DNA of 32,151 nt from Myxococcales bacterium (GTDB taxonomy: Bacteria > Myxococcota_A > Polyangia > Polyangiales > Polyangiaceae): positions 1 to 32,151 of the forward strand of contig JANXMC010000179.1 of assembly GCA_025354825.1 (NCBI GenBank), read 5' to 3'. Positions 7,577 to 14,936 of the stretch are shown here, one piece after another. A program made the position numbers and the translations under genes. The notes beneath the pieces were generated by a model. The model had not been told where the DNA came from, did no database searches, and was given only the letters and a program-made list of their open reading frames with translations. Position 1 is the first letter of the stretch; each line of letters begins with the position of its first letter.

Positions 7577-8569
7577 ATGGCGAATCGCGGCTCCCATTCG
7601 GCGAAGGGCGCAGAAAATCTCGTGGCCGCGGCGCGGGATGGCCTGCCGTTTCCGACAACCCGCGAGCTCGTCGCAGCCGCCGACGGAACGCGTATCGCCG
7701 TTCACACGCACCGCCCCGACGGCGCGCACGCAGGAGAGACCTCGGACGCGACCGCACGTTTCCCCTCGGTCGTGTTGACGAACGGATTGAGCACGACGGC
7801 GCGCTTTTGGAAGCACGTCGCGAAGGGGCTCGCGCGTGATCACCGAGTCGTCGACTGGAGCTACCGAGGCCACGGCGAGAGCGACCCTGCGACCTCCGGC
7901 GACTACTCCCTCGCGACCCACGTCGACGATCTCGTTCGCGTGACCGAAGCCGTACGCGATGCCTCCGCCGACGGGCGCGCGCTGCTCCATGTCGCGTTCT
8001 CGATGGGCGTCACCGTCGTCCTCGAGCTCTATCGCCGAAGGCCCGATCTCGTCTCCGGAATGGTTCTCATCGCCGGCGGTGCCGACCATCCGTACGCCTC
8101 TCTTCGGCCGCTCCGAGCGCCCGCCGTGCGCGCCGCTCTCCGCACCGCGTTTCGCGCCATCACGCCTGCGATGCCGCGTGCGCAGCCGCTCCTGCGCCGT
8201 ATCACGGCGATGACGTCCCTCGTGCCGCTCGCCGTCGCCACGGGCGCGATCGGCGCCTCGGCACCACGCGACGACATTGCGCACTTCTTTCAATCCGTCG
8301 GCGCGATGGACCAACGCGCCTATTGGGGGACCCTCACGTCGCTCGTCGATGCGTACGCCTCCGACGTGCTTCCAACCATTCGCGTGCCCGTTCTCGTCAT
8401 CGCGCCCGAGCGCGATGTGATGGCGCTTCGAAGCGATCTCCACGCACTCCGCGACGGAATTCCCGACGCCGAGTGGCTGCTGCTCGGCGGCACCGGCCAC
8501 GCGATTCTCCTCGAGCAGGGGGGCGTTATCGCCGACAAAATACGGGAGCTTTCCGCGCGCCTCACCTGA
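7577..8569 (+). CDS. Alpha/beta-hydrolase fold protein, cytosolic
   Basis: The protein is 330 residues from the ATG at 7577 (344 from an ATG at 7535). Neither start has a clear ribosome binding site, and the longer frame back to 7382 runs into the glucanase-like remnant. It reads as a monofunctional alpha/beta-hydrolase: a first strand with TRIAVHTH, an NGLSTTARFW segment at the oxyanion hole, and a DWSYRGHGESD loop. The nucleophile elbow is VAFSMG (Ser142), the acid lies near VIAPERDVM, and the catalytic His is in GGTGHAILLEQ near the end. The elbow has Ala instead of the first Gly of GxSxG, a tolerated variation. There is no signal peptide. The downstream flavoprotein gene follows after 17 bp, so the two are probably co-transcribed. 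The substrate is unknown; it may be an esterase, lipase-like or perhydrolase-type enzyme. Confidence 0.8.
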   Translation: MANRGSHSAKGAENLVAAARDGLPFPTTRELVAAADGTRIAVHTHRPDGAHAGETSDATARFPSVVLTNGLSTTARFWKHVAKGLARDHRVVDWSYRGHGESDPATSGDYSLATHVDDLVRVTEAVRDASADGRALLHVAFSMGVTVVLELYRRRPDLVSGMVLIAGGADHPYASLRPLRAPAVRAALRTAFRAITPAMPRAQPLLRRITAMTSLVPLAVATGAIGASAPRDDIAHFFQSVGAMDQRAYWGTLTSLVDAYASDVLPTIRVPVLVIAPERDVMALRSDLHALRDGIPDAEWLLLGGTGHAILLEQGGVIADKIRELSARLT

Positions 8570-8586
8570 CGGCTAGGCTCGCGACC

Positions 8587-10131
8587 ATGGTCGTCGCCGT
8601 GGTTCTCGGTCTTCTCGCGCTCTTCCTCACGGTCGTCGCCATTCACGATCGCGTGCAAAAGTCCCATTCGATCGTTCGCAATTTTCCGGTCGTCGGGCAC
8701 TTTCGCTACTGGTTCGAAGCCCTCGGAGGGCCGCTTCGTCAGTACATCGTCACGGGGAACGACGAGGAGCGCCCCTTCAGCCGCGACCAACGCCGATGGG
8801 TCTATGCGTCTTCGAAAAAGGAGAACAATTACTTCGGTTTCGGCACGGACAACGATCTCGAGCAGACGCCGGATTACTTGATTCTCCGCCAGTCGACGTT
8901 CCCCATCACCGCGCCCCACCCCGGCCAACCGAATTACGACCCGCGCTACACCTGCCCGCCGGCGAAAATCCTTGGCGCCCATCGCAATCGCAAAAAGGCA
9001 TTTCGCCCAAGCTCCATCGTGAACACGTCGGCGATGAGCTACGGCTCGCTCAGCGGCCCGGCGGTCGAGGCGATTAATCGCGGAGTCGCGATTGCCGGGG
9101 CAATGCAGAATACAGGTGAGGGCGGTATTTCGGACTACCACCGAAAGGGGGGCGATCTCGTCTGGCAGATCGGCACCGGGTACTTCGGCTGCCGCGATGG
9201 GAACGGCCGCTTTTCAATGGACAAGTTCCTCGAAAGCGTCGCCTCGGCCAACGTTCGCGCCATCGAGATCAAATTGAGCCAGGGGGCGAAACCAGGCCTC
9301 GGCGGCGTGCTGCCGGCCGCAAAGATCACCCCCGAGATCGTGCGGATTCGCCTCGTCCCCCTTGGCCAAGATTGCATAAGCCCCGCGGCGCACGCGGCGT
9401 TCTCCGACTGCTCGTCGATGCTCGACTTCATCGAGCAGCTCGCCGAAGCCACCGGCCTGCCCGTGGGCATCAAGTCGGCGGTGGGCGAGATGGAGTTCTG
9501 GCACGAGCTCGCGCATCTCATCGAAACCACGGGGCGCGCGCCGGATTTCATTACGATCGACGGCGGCGAAGGGGGCACGGGCGCGGCGCCTCTCGTGTTT
9601 TCGGACCACGTCGCCCTGCCGTTCAAGCTCGGATTCACGTCGGTGTACAAGGCCTTCGCCGAGCGCGGTGTTCACGAGAAAGTCGTCTTCATCGGCTCTG
9701 GCAAGTTGGGTTTCCCCGAGCAGGGAATGCTCGCTCTTGCGATGGGGTGCGACATGATCAACGTGGCCCGCGAGGCGATGCTCGCCGTGGGGTGCATCCA
9801 GGCGCAGCAGTGCCATACGGGCCACTGCCCGACCGGCGTCGCCACGCAGACGCCTTGGCTGATGGGCGGCCTCGATCCGACGCTGAAATCCGCACGCCTC
9901 GCGAACTATCTGATGACCCTTCGCAAAGAGCTGATGCAGCTCGCCAACGCCTGCGGCGAGCACCATCCTGCGCTGGTTTCCCTCGACCGATTCGCCATCG
10001 TCGACGGCCTTTCGAGCCGTTCGGCGCGCGACGTGTTCGGGTATGGCAAAGAATGGGGGCTTCCGTCTACCGACGAGCAGGTTACGATCCGCGAGCTTAT
10101 GAAAGTTGGATTCGTAGGTCGCGTGGTGTGA
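8587..10131 (+). CDS. Membrane-anchored glutamate-synthase-like FMN protein (GltB central/FMN domain family)
   Basis: The 514-residue product begins with one transmembrane helix (VVAVVLGLLALFLTVVAI). It then carries only the FMN-binding glutamate synthase domain, without the amidotransferase or GXGXG domains of GltB. Visible family motifs are GEGGISDYH, QIGTGYFGCR, EIKLSQGAKPGLGG, ITIDGGEGGTGAAP and GSGKLGFPEQG. Three cysteines, Cys403, Cys409 and Cys414 in GCIQAQQCHTGHC, match the 3Fe-4S ligand spacing of glutamate synthases. It should bind FMN and a 3Fe-4S cluster and act at the inner membrane. Because no glutaminase domain is present, it probably does not make glutamate from glutamine by itself. 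Members of this short family are of unknown substrate. It is placed in an operon with the hydrolase 17 bp upstream. A longer frame back to 8323 is Arg-rich overlap with that gene and is rejected. Confidence 0.9.
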   Translation: MVVAVVLGLLALFLTVVAIHDRVQKSHSIVRNFPVVGHFRYWFEALGGPLRQYIVTGNDEERPFSRDQRRWVYASSKKENNYFGFGTDNDLEQTPDYLILRQSTFPITAPHPGQPNYDPRYTCPPAKILGAHRNRKKAFRPSSIVNTSAMSYGSLSGPAVEAINRGVAIAGAMQNTGEGGISDYHRKGGDLVWQIGTGYFGCRDGNGRFSMDKFLESVASANVRAIEIKLSQGAKPGLGGVLPAAKITPEIVRIRLVPLGQDCISPAAHAAFSDCSSMLDFIEQLAEATGLPVGIKSAVGEMEFWHELAHLIETTGRAPDFITIDGGEGGTGAAPLVFSDHVALPFKLGFTSVYKAFAERGVHEKVVFIGSGKLGFPEQGMLALAMGCDMINVAREAMLAVGCIQAQQCHTGHCPTGVATQTPWLMGGLDPTLKSARLANYLMTLRKELMQLANACGEHHPALVSLDRFAIVDGLSSRSARDVFGYGKEWGLPSTDEQVTIRELMKVGFVGRVV

Positions 10132-10225
10132 GCCGCCGAGGGGGCTTCGTGCGGGCTCGTGAACAATTCCTGGATATGGGTAAATTGCTCGCGATTCGCA
10201 TTTTTCCGCGGCCAGTGTGCATTTT

Positions 10226-10283
10226 GGATGCATCCCCAGGCGTGTGGATAGCGACAATTCCTATATTGCAAGATCCGTATATT
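10226..10283. promoter_or_regulatory. AT-rich leader with a 10-bp palindrome upstream of the metalloprotease gene
   Basis: The spacer before the metalloprotease gene becomes unusually AT-rich. It holds the perfect palindrome GGATGCATCC at 10226-10235 and two TATATT hexamers, at 10262-10267 and 10278-10283, either of which could be a -10 box. No good -35 was found at the right distance. The layout suggests a regulated promoter, at low confidence. Confidence 0.3.
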
Positions 10284-10352
10284 AAATCATTCGATTTCGT
10301 TTGAACGAGAGTCCGTCCGCAGCGCATGACGGTGCCTGCGAGGTGGCCAATC

Positions 10353-12098
10353 ATGAAGACGAGAATTGCACTCCTACTCCTCGCGTCCGCGGCAGGTGGT
10401 TGCGGCGCGAACGGCCTGTCACCCGATGACAGCCTGATCGTCACCACGAACGGCGCCGACGGCGGCGGCACGAAGGGTGGCGGCGCGACCGGCGGCAGCT
10501 CGTCCTCGGGCGGTCTCGGCGGCAACACCACCGGCGGCAGCAGCAGCACCGCGGGCGGGGGAAACAGCACGACGGGCGGCGGTAGCAGCACGACGGGCGG
10601 CGGCTCGACCACGGGCGGTGGCTCGACCACAGGCGGCGGCACGACCGGCGGCGGCTCGACGACGGGCGGCGGCGGCACGACGGGCGGCGGCGGAGGCACG
10701 ACGGGAGGGACCACTCCACCCGTGAATGCGGTCGGCGTGGCGTCGAACGTCTCGATTTCCGAGATTGCCGTTTACCAGGCCGTGAAAATTCCGATCGTGA
10801 CGAATGGCGCCAGGGTCGCGACGCGCAATGCGCCGGTCGTTGCCAATCGCAGCGCGCTCGTGCGCGTCGCCGTCACCCGCGGATCGGGCTACGGCGGGCA
10901 GTCGATCACCGCCGAGCTCCGCCTGTCGGTCAACGGCGGCACGCCCACGGTCTTCAAAGATGCGAAGGTCGTCCCCACCACGGTTTCCGACGCGACGCTC
11001 GCCTCTACGTACAACTTCGAAGTGCCCGATACCGCACTTCCCGTCGGCACGCAGATCGCCGTCGTCCTCACGGATCCGGCCGCCGCCGCGGGCTCTCAAG
11101 GCACGCCGGGCGCGCAATATCCGGCCGGCGGCACGCCCGAAGCGCTTAATAACTTGAGCACCGGCGATCAGCTCAAGGTCGTGCTCGTCCCTTTCAGGTA
11201 CAACGCCGACGGCTCGGGCCGTGTCGCCGATACGAGCGCCACGCAGATCGAGATGTTCCGAAAGTCGATGTACGAGCTGTACCCGGCGGCGAAAATCACC
11301 ATCACCGTGCACGCGGCCTACGCGTTCTCGGATTCGATTAGCGCCGACGGGACGGGGTTCGACGTTGCCCTCGACGAGATGCAGACGCTTCGGGCTTCGG
11401 ACCACGTCGCGAGCGACGTTTACTATTACGGAATCTTCCAGCCTGCCGCGAGCTTCAACACCTTCTGCGGCAGCGGCTGTGTCGTCGGCCTCAGCGGCCT
11501 CGGCACCACCAAGACGGACGCGAGCGTTCGCGCGAGCGTTGGCGCCGGCTTCACGGGCCAGGTCTCGGGCGATACCGCGGCTCACGAAATCGGCCACGCC
11601 CACGGCCGCAAGCACGCGCCGGGCTGTTCGGCAGCCGGCCCCGATGCGTCTTTCCCGTACGCATCGACGAGCATCGGAACGTGGGGCTACAGCCTCACGT
11701 CGAAGAAGTTTTTCGACCCTGCGAAGACGAAGGACTTCATGGGATACTGCTCGCCGACCTGGATATCCGACTACAACTATAAAGCGCTGTTCGACCGCAT
11801 GGTATTCGTCAACGGCGCGCGGATCATTCAAACGCAGGAGCCGCAGGTCTACCGCCGCATTCACGTCGCGCCCGACGGCACGATGACGATGCGAGGGACG
11901 ATGACGCTCGACTCCGCGCCCTCGGCGGATCCGCGTTCGGTGTCGTACGCCGATGCGACGGGGGCGACGATCGCGACCGTGACCGGTCAGTACTACGAGT
12001 ACGACCACCTCCCCGGCGGCTATCTGCTCGTTCCGGAAGGGCCCGCGGGCTTCGCCTCGGCACGGGTCGCGGGCATGGGCGTCGTGCAGACGCGTTAG
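10353..12098 (+). CDS. Metzincin-type zinc metalloprotease lipoprotein with Gly/Thr/Ser linker
   Basis: The 581-residue protein starts at the ATG at 10353, chosen because AGGTGG lies six bases upstream and the signal peptide then begins directly (MKTRIALLLLASAAGGC, lipid-modified Cys17). A linker of about 85 residues follows, almost only Gly, Thr and Ser (about residues 38-122). After a beta-rich region of about 250 residues comes the zinc site HEIGHAHGRKH: His411, Glu412, His415, Gly418 and His421 fit HExxHxxGxxH. A Met-turn candidate, DFMGYC (Met463), lies about 40 residues on. This is the metzincin pattern; M66/StcE-like or M43-like peptidases are the closest groups I can name. It should be an outer-membrane or surface lipoprotein with the catalytic domain held away from the membrane by the linker. 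Substrates are unknown; degradation of prey or matrix protein is plausible. Confidence 0.85.
   Translation: MKTRIALLLLASAAGGCGANGLSPDDSLIVTTNGADGGGTKGGGATGGSSSSGGLGGNTTGGSSSTAGGGNSTTGGGSSTTGGGSTTGGGSTTGGGTTGGGSTTGGGGTTGGGGGTTGGTTPPVNAVGVASNVSISEIAVYQAVKIPIVTNGARVATRNAPVVANRSALVRVAVTRGSGYGGQSITAELRLSVNGGTPTVFKDAKVVPTTVSDATLASTYNFEVPDTALPVGTQIAVVLTDPAAAAGSQGTPGAQYPAGGTPEALNNLSTGDQLKVVLVPFRYNADGSGRVADTSATQIEMFRKSMYELYPAAKITITVHAAYAFSDSISADGTGFDVALDEMQTLRASDHVASDVYYYGIFQPAASFNTFCGSGCVVGLSGLGTTKTDASVRASVGAGFTGQVSGDTAAHEIGHAHGRKHAPGCSAAGPDASFPYASTSIGTWGYSLTSKKFFDPAKTKDFMGYCSPTWISDYNYKALFDRMVFVNGARIIQTQEPQVYRRIHVAPDGTMTMRGTMTLDSAPSADPRSVSYADATGATIATVTGQYYEYDHLPGGYLLVPEGPAGFASARVAGMGVVQTR
10455..10715 (+). 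repeat. In-frame low-complexity repeat coding for the Gly/Thr/Ser linker
   Basis: This stretch is made of short, imperfect in-frame units such as GGCGGCGGCTCGACCACG and GGCGGCGGCACGACG. All periods are multiples of three, so slippage would change linker length without shifting the frame. Repetition increases toward the 3' end. Confidence 0.8.
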
Positions 12099-12105
12099 CG
12101 TTTCG

Positions 12106-13719
12106 CTACCACGTATCGATGAATCGACGGCGCTCCTGCCGCCCCCGTGGCGCGCAGGAGCGCAGTCCGTTTAAGAGCCAGGCGCGCGTCTCCGCCGGAT
12201 CGATGACGGCGTCGATCTCGAGAAGCGACGCCATGTTGATGGCTTTGCCGCGCTCGTACGACGCTGCCACCATCGCCTGGTAGGCCGCCTCGCGAGCGGC
12301 TGCGTCTTCGATGGCGGCGAGCTCTTTGCGCATTCCGATTCGGACGGCGCCTTCGAGATTCATCCCGCCAAACTCGCCCGTTGGCCACGCGACGGTGAAG
12401 AAGGGCGCGTGAAAATGGCCGCCCGCCATCGCCTGGGCGCCCAGGCCGTACCCCTTTCGCAAGACGATCGTGAAGAACGGAACGTCGAGGCTCGCCGCGG
12501 CGACGAAGAGACGCGAGACGTGCCGCACGAGCGCCGTGGTCTCGGCCTTCGGGCCGACCATGAAGCCCGGTGTGTCGCACAGCGAGACGATGGGGAGGCC
12601 GAAGGCGTCGCACAGCTGAAGAAAACGCGCCCCCTTGTCGGAGGCGTCGGCGTCGAGAGCGCCGCCGAGAAAGTGGCAATCGTTGGCGATGAGCCCAAAC
12701 GGTTTTCCCCCAATACGAACGAGGGCTGTCACGAGGCTGCGCCCAAAGTCGCGCCGAAGCTCGAGGACCTCTCCGGTGTCGGCGATGGTCTCGATGATTG
12801 GCCTTATTTTATAGGCGCGCCGCCGCCGTTCGGGGAGCGCGTCGCGCAACCCCGTCTGGTCGTTGCATGTGAAGTGCGCAGTCGCTCCTTGGAAGTACGA
12901 AAGGTACTTTTTCGCGACCACGACCGCTTCGCGCTCGTCGCGAACATGGATATCGACGACTCCGTTCTTTGTCTGATCGGCAATAGGGCCTATCTCATCG
13001 GGCGTGAAGCTGCCGAGACCGCCCCCTTCGATCATCGCGGGTCCGCCCATTCCGATGTTGCTGCCATCCGTCGCGATGATCACGTCGGCGCACCCGAGGA
13101 GCGCGGCGTTGCCCGCGAAGCATCGCCCCGACGCGATTCCAATCCGCGGGACCAGCCCCGAGAGCGCGGCGAACCGCAAAAAGCTTGGAGTGTCGAGCCC
13201 TGCCACGGTGGGGAGGTCGACGTCGTTGGGCCGGCCGCCGCCGCCTTCGGCGAACAGCACGATGGGCGTGCGCCCCGAGGCCGCGAGGCCGAACATGCGA
13301 TCGAGCTTCCTGTGCCCCACGCCGCCTTGGGTGCCGGCGAACACCGTGTAGTCGTAGACGACGCCCATCGCGCGCGCGCGCTCGCCCTCGAACGTGCCGC
13401 CGTTGATCGTGCCCAATCCGCAGACGACCCCGTCGGCGGGGCTCACGCGGACGAGCTCGTCGATGGCGTGGCGCTGCCTCTGCGCGGCGAGTGCGAGCGC
13501 GCCATATTCAACGAAGCTGCCCGCATCGAAGAGGTCGTCGATATTCTCGCGGGCGGTTCGTTGGCCGGTTTTTCGCCTACGCGCCACGGCTTCGGGGCGC
13601 GCGGCGTCGGTCGTGGCGTGAAGGCGCGCGCGAAGCTCGGAGAGCTCCGGTCGCTCCGTGCTGGAAGTGTCGGCGGCAGCTGCCTCGAGAGAGCTCGCAT
13701 CGCGGTCGTCGTTGCCCAT
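12106..13719 (-). CDS. Acyl-CoA carboxylase carboxyltransferase (beta) subunit
   Basis: The 537-residue protein is a complete two-half carboxyltransferase of the acetyl/propionyl/methylcrotonyl-CoA carboxylase type. The N-terminal half has TARENIDDLFDAGSFVEYG and a FAGTQGGVGHRKLDRMFGLA segment, then NIGMGGPAMIEGGGLGSF at an oxyanion-hole region. The C-terminal half has CDTPGFMVGPKAE and RKGYGLGAQAMAGG, the second oxyanion hole, and ends with IDPAETRAWLLNGL. It transfers the carboxyl group from carboxybiotin to an acyl-CoA. The partner biotin carboxylase and biotin carrier are not encoded in this window, so it must work with subunits from elsewhere. Which acyl-CoA it uses cannot be told. The gene converges on the metalloprotease gene with 7 bp between the stop codons, and the methyltransferase gene 30 bp upstream points the same way. 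Confidence 0.9.
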   Translation of the reverse strand: MGNDDRDASSLEAAAADTSSTERPELSELRARLHATTDAARPEAVARRRKTGQRTARENIDDLFDAGSFVEYGALALAAQRQRHAIDELVRVSPADGVVCGLGTINGGTFEGERARAMGVVYDYTVFAGTQGGVGHRKLDRMFGLAASGRTPIVLFAEGGGGRPNDVDLPTVAGLDTPSFLRFAALSGLVPRIGIASGRCFAGNAALLGCADVIIATDGSNIGMGGPAMIEGGGLGSFTPDEIGPIADQTKNGVVDIHVRDEREAVVVAKKYLSYFQGATAHFTCNDQTGLRDALPERRRRAYKIRPIIETIADTGEVLELRRDFGRSLVTALVRIGGKPFGLIANDCHFLGGALDADASDKGARFLQLCDAFGLPIVSLCDTPGFMVGPKAETTALVRHVSRLFVAAASLDVPFFTIVLRKGYGLGAQAMAGGHFHAPFFTVAWPTGEFGGMNLEGAVRIGMRKELAAIEDAAAREAAYQAMVAASYERGKAINMASLLEIDAVIDPAETRAWLLNGLRSCAPRGRQERRRFIDTW

Positions 13720-13749
13720 CGCGCGACGATACCGCGAGTCGTCTGCCGG

Positions 13750-14421
13750 TCAGTCGTCGTCGCGCGGAGGGCTCCATGCGCCCTCGCCGATGAGCGGGAC
13801 GAAGAGCACCGGGTCCATCACTTCGGCCCGATAGCGGTCGGTGCCGACGCGCGTGACGCGAATGAGATTTTGACGCTCGGTTCGCGCGCCGACGGGAATC
13901 ACGAGGACGCCGCCGAGGGCAAGCTGCGCCTGGAGCGCCTCGGGCACCGTGGGCCCGCCTGCAGCGACGAGAATGGCGTCGTAGGGCGCGCGGAGCTCGT
14001 AGCCGCGAGTCCCGTCGCCGACGACGATCTGCACATTGGCAACTTCGAGCGCACGAAGGCGCGCTTCGGCACCTCGCGCCAGCGCCTCGATGCGCTCAAT
14101 CGTGACGACGCTCCGCGCAAGGCGCGCGAGGATCGCTGCGGCATAGCCCGACCCGGTCCCCACCTCGAGGACGCGACCGCGTGCGGCGTCGCCCGCGACT
14201 TGGATCATACGCGCCACGATGTAAGGCTGCGAAATCGTCTGACCTGAGCCTATTCCTAAAGGAGAATCGTCGAAGGCGTTCCCACGAAGCTCGGGCGCGA
14301 CGAACGCTTCTCGGGGCACGCGCCGAAACGCCTCGAGGACGTCTTCGTCCGTGATTCCCCGCGCCGCGAGCTGGCTTTCGACCATGCTTTGGCGCAATCG
14401 GTGAAGCTCTCGGATCGTCAT
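13750..14421 (-). CDS. pcm: Protein-L-isoaspartate O-methyltransferase
   Basis: The protein is 223 residues from an ATG at 14421, which I prefer to the GTG two codons upstream because GAGGGTGGGG lies just before it. It has the whole Pcm fold. The N-terminal helix RQSMVESQLAARGI and the RVPREAFVAPEL segment are followed by the substrate-loop signature GSGQTISQPYIVARM. The SAM-binding motif is VLEVGTGSGYAAAIL, and DAILVAAGGPTVPEAL is a later strand. It uses S-adenosylmethionine to methylate isoaspartyl residues in aged proteins and so starts their repair, in the cytosol. The length is normal for the family. It lies upstream of the carboxyltransferase gene on the same strand and is divergent from the receiver gene. 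Confidence 0.93.
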   Translation of the reverse strand: MTIRELHRLRQSMVESQLAARGITDEDVLEAFRRVPREAFVAPELRGNAFDDSPLGIGSGQTISQPYIVARMIQVAGDAARGRVLEVGTGSGYAAAILARLARSVVTIERIEALARGAEARLRALEVANVQIVVGDGTRGYELRAPYDAILVAAGGPTVPEALQAQLALGGVLVIPVGARTERQNLIRVTRVGTDRYRAEVMDPVLFVPLIGEGAWSPPRDDD

Positions 14422-14487
14422 CCCCACCCTCGATTCGACGGTCGCGCGAGCGCAGCGGTCACGCGTGCGACACTCTTCGTCGACCTC

Positions 14488-14925
14488 GTGACCGAATCGA
14501 CGCGACCCAAGTTACTGAACATCGCATCTCCCACACTGCGCGGAAAGATTGCTCTCGTCGTCGAGGACGTGGCGCCTCTCCGTCGTCTCGTCGTGCGCGT
14601 TCTCACACTCGCGGGGCTCATCGTTCGCGAGGCCGCCGACGGAATGGACGGGCTCGCCGCCTTTCAAACGGGGCCTGCCGACATCGTCGTGACCGACCTG
14701 CGTATGCCTCGCATGGGCGGCGTCGAGCTGGCGCGCGCGGTCTTGGCGACGAATGCCGACATGCGCATCGTCTTCATCACCGGATATGCAGATGCCACCG
14801 CCGCGCGGGAAATCGAGGAAGAATTTCCAACCTGTTTCGTCCTTAGGAAGCCGTTCGCCGCCAACGACCTTCGCCAAGCGCTCGAACGGGTCTCCGCTGC
14901 CGCGGAGCCGCCAAAAGCCGTGTAG
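14488..14925 (+). CDS. Stand-alone response-regulator receiver domain
   Basis: From a GTG at 14488 the protein is 145 residues: a short lead, one receiver domain and a 10-residue tail with no output domain. The acidic pair is Glu26/Asp27, the phospho-acceptor is Asp70 in VVTDLRMPRMGG, the switch Thr is Thr98 in FITGYAD, and the conserved Lys is Lys121 in LRKPF. All catalytic residues are intact. A TTG at 14389 would add 33 residues but overlap the divergent pcm gene, so it is not used. Like CheY or the stand-alone receivers of myxobacteria, it probably passes a phosphate signal by protein contact. The giant kinase gene begins 11 bp after its stop, so the two are almost certainly one transcript and the kinase may be its partner. 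No cognate histidine kinase is in the window. Confidence 0.88.
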   Translation: MTESTRPKLLNIASPTLRGKIALVVEDVAPLRRLVVRVLTLAGLIVREAADGMDGLAAFQTGPADIVVTDLRMPRMGGVELARAVLATNADMRIVFITGYADATAAREIEEEFPTCFVLRKPFAANDLRQALERVSAAAEPPKAV

Positions 14926-14936
14926 TCTGCAGACGA

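Noticed and set aside
8323-8586. N-terminal extension of the glutamate-synthase-like protein
   Set aside because: It would overlap the upstream hydrolase gene and adds 88 Arg-rich residues before a proper N-terminal membrane helix.
10455-10715. Repeated units that might suggest a CRISPR array or minisatellite
   Set aside because: The units are short, imperfect, in frame and code for a Gly/Thr/Ser linker; there are no spacers of constant length.
12409-14247. Plus-strand open frame of 612 codons
   Set aside because: Antisense of the carboxyltransferase and pcm genes, both of which have full sets of family motifs.
14389-14487. TTG start for the receiver protein
   Set aside because: It would overlap the 5' end of the divergent pcm gene, and the added residues are not receiver-like.
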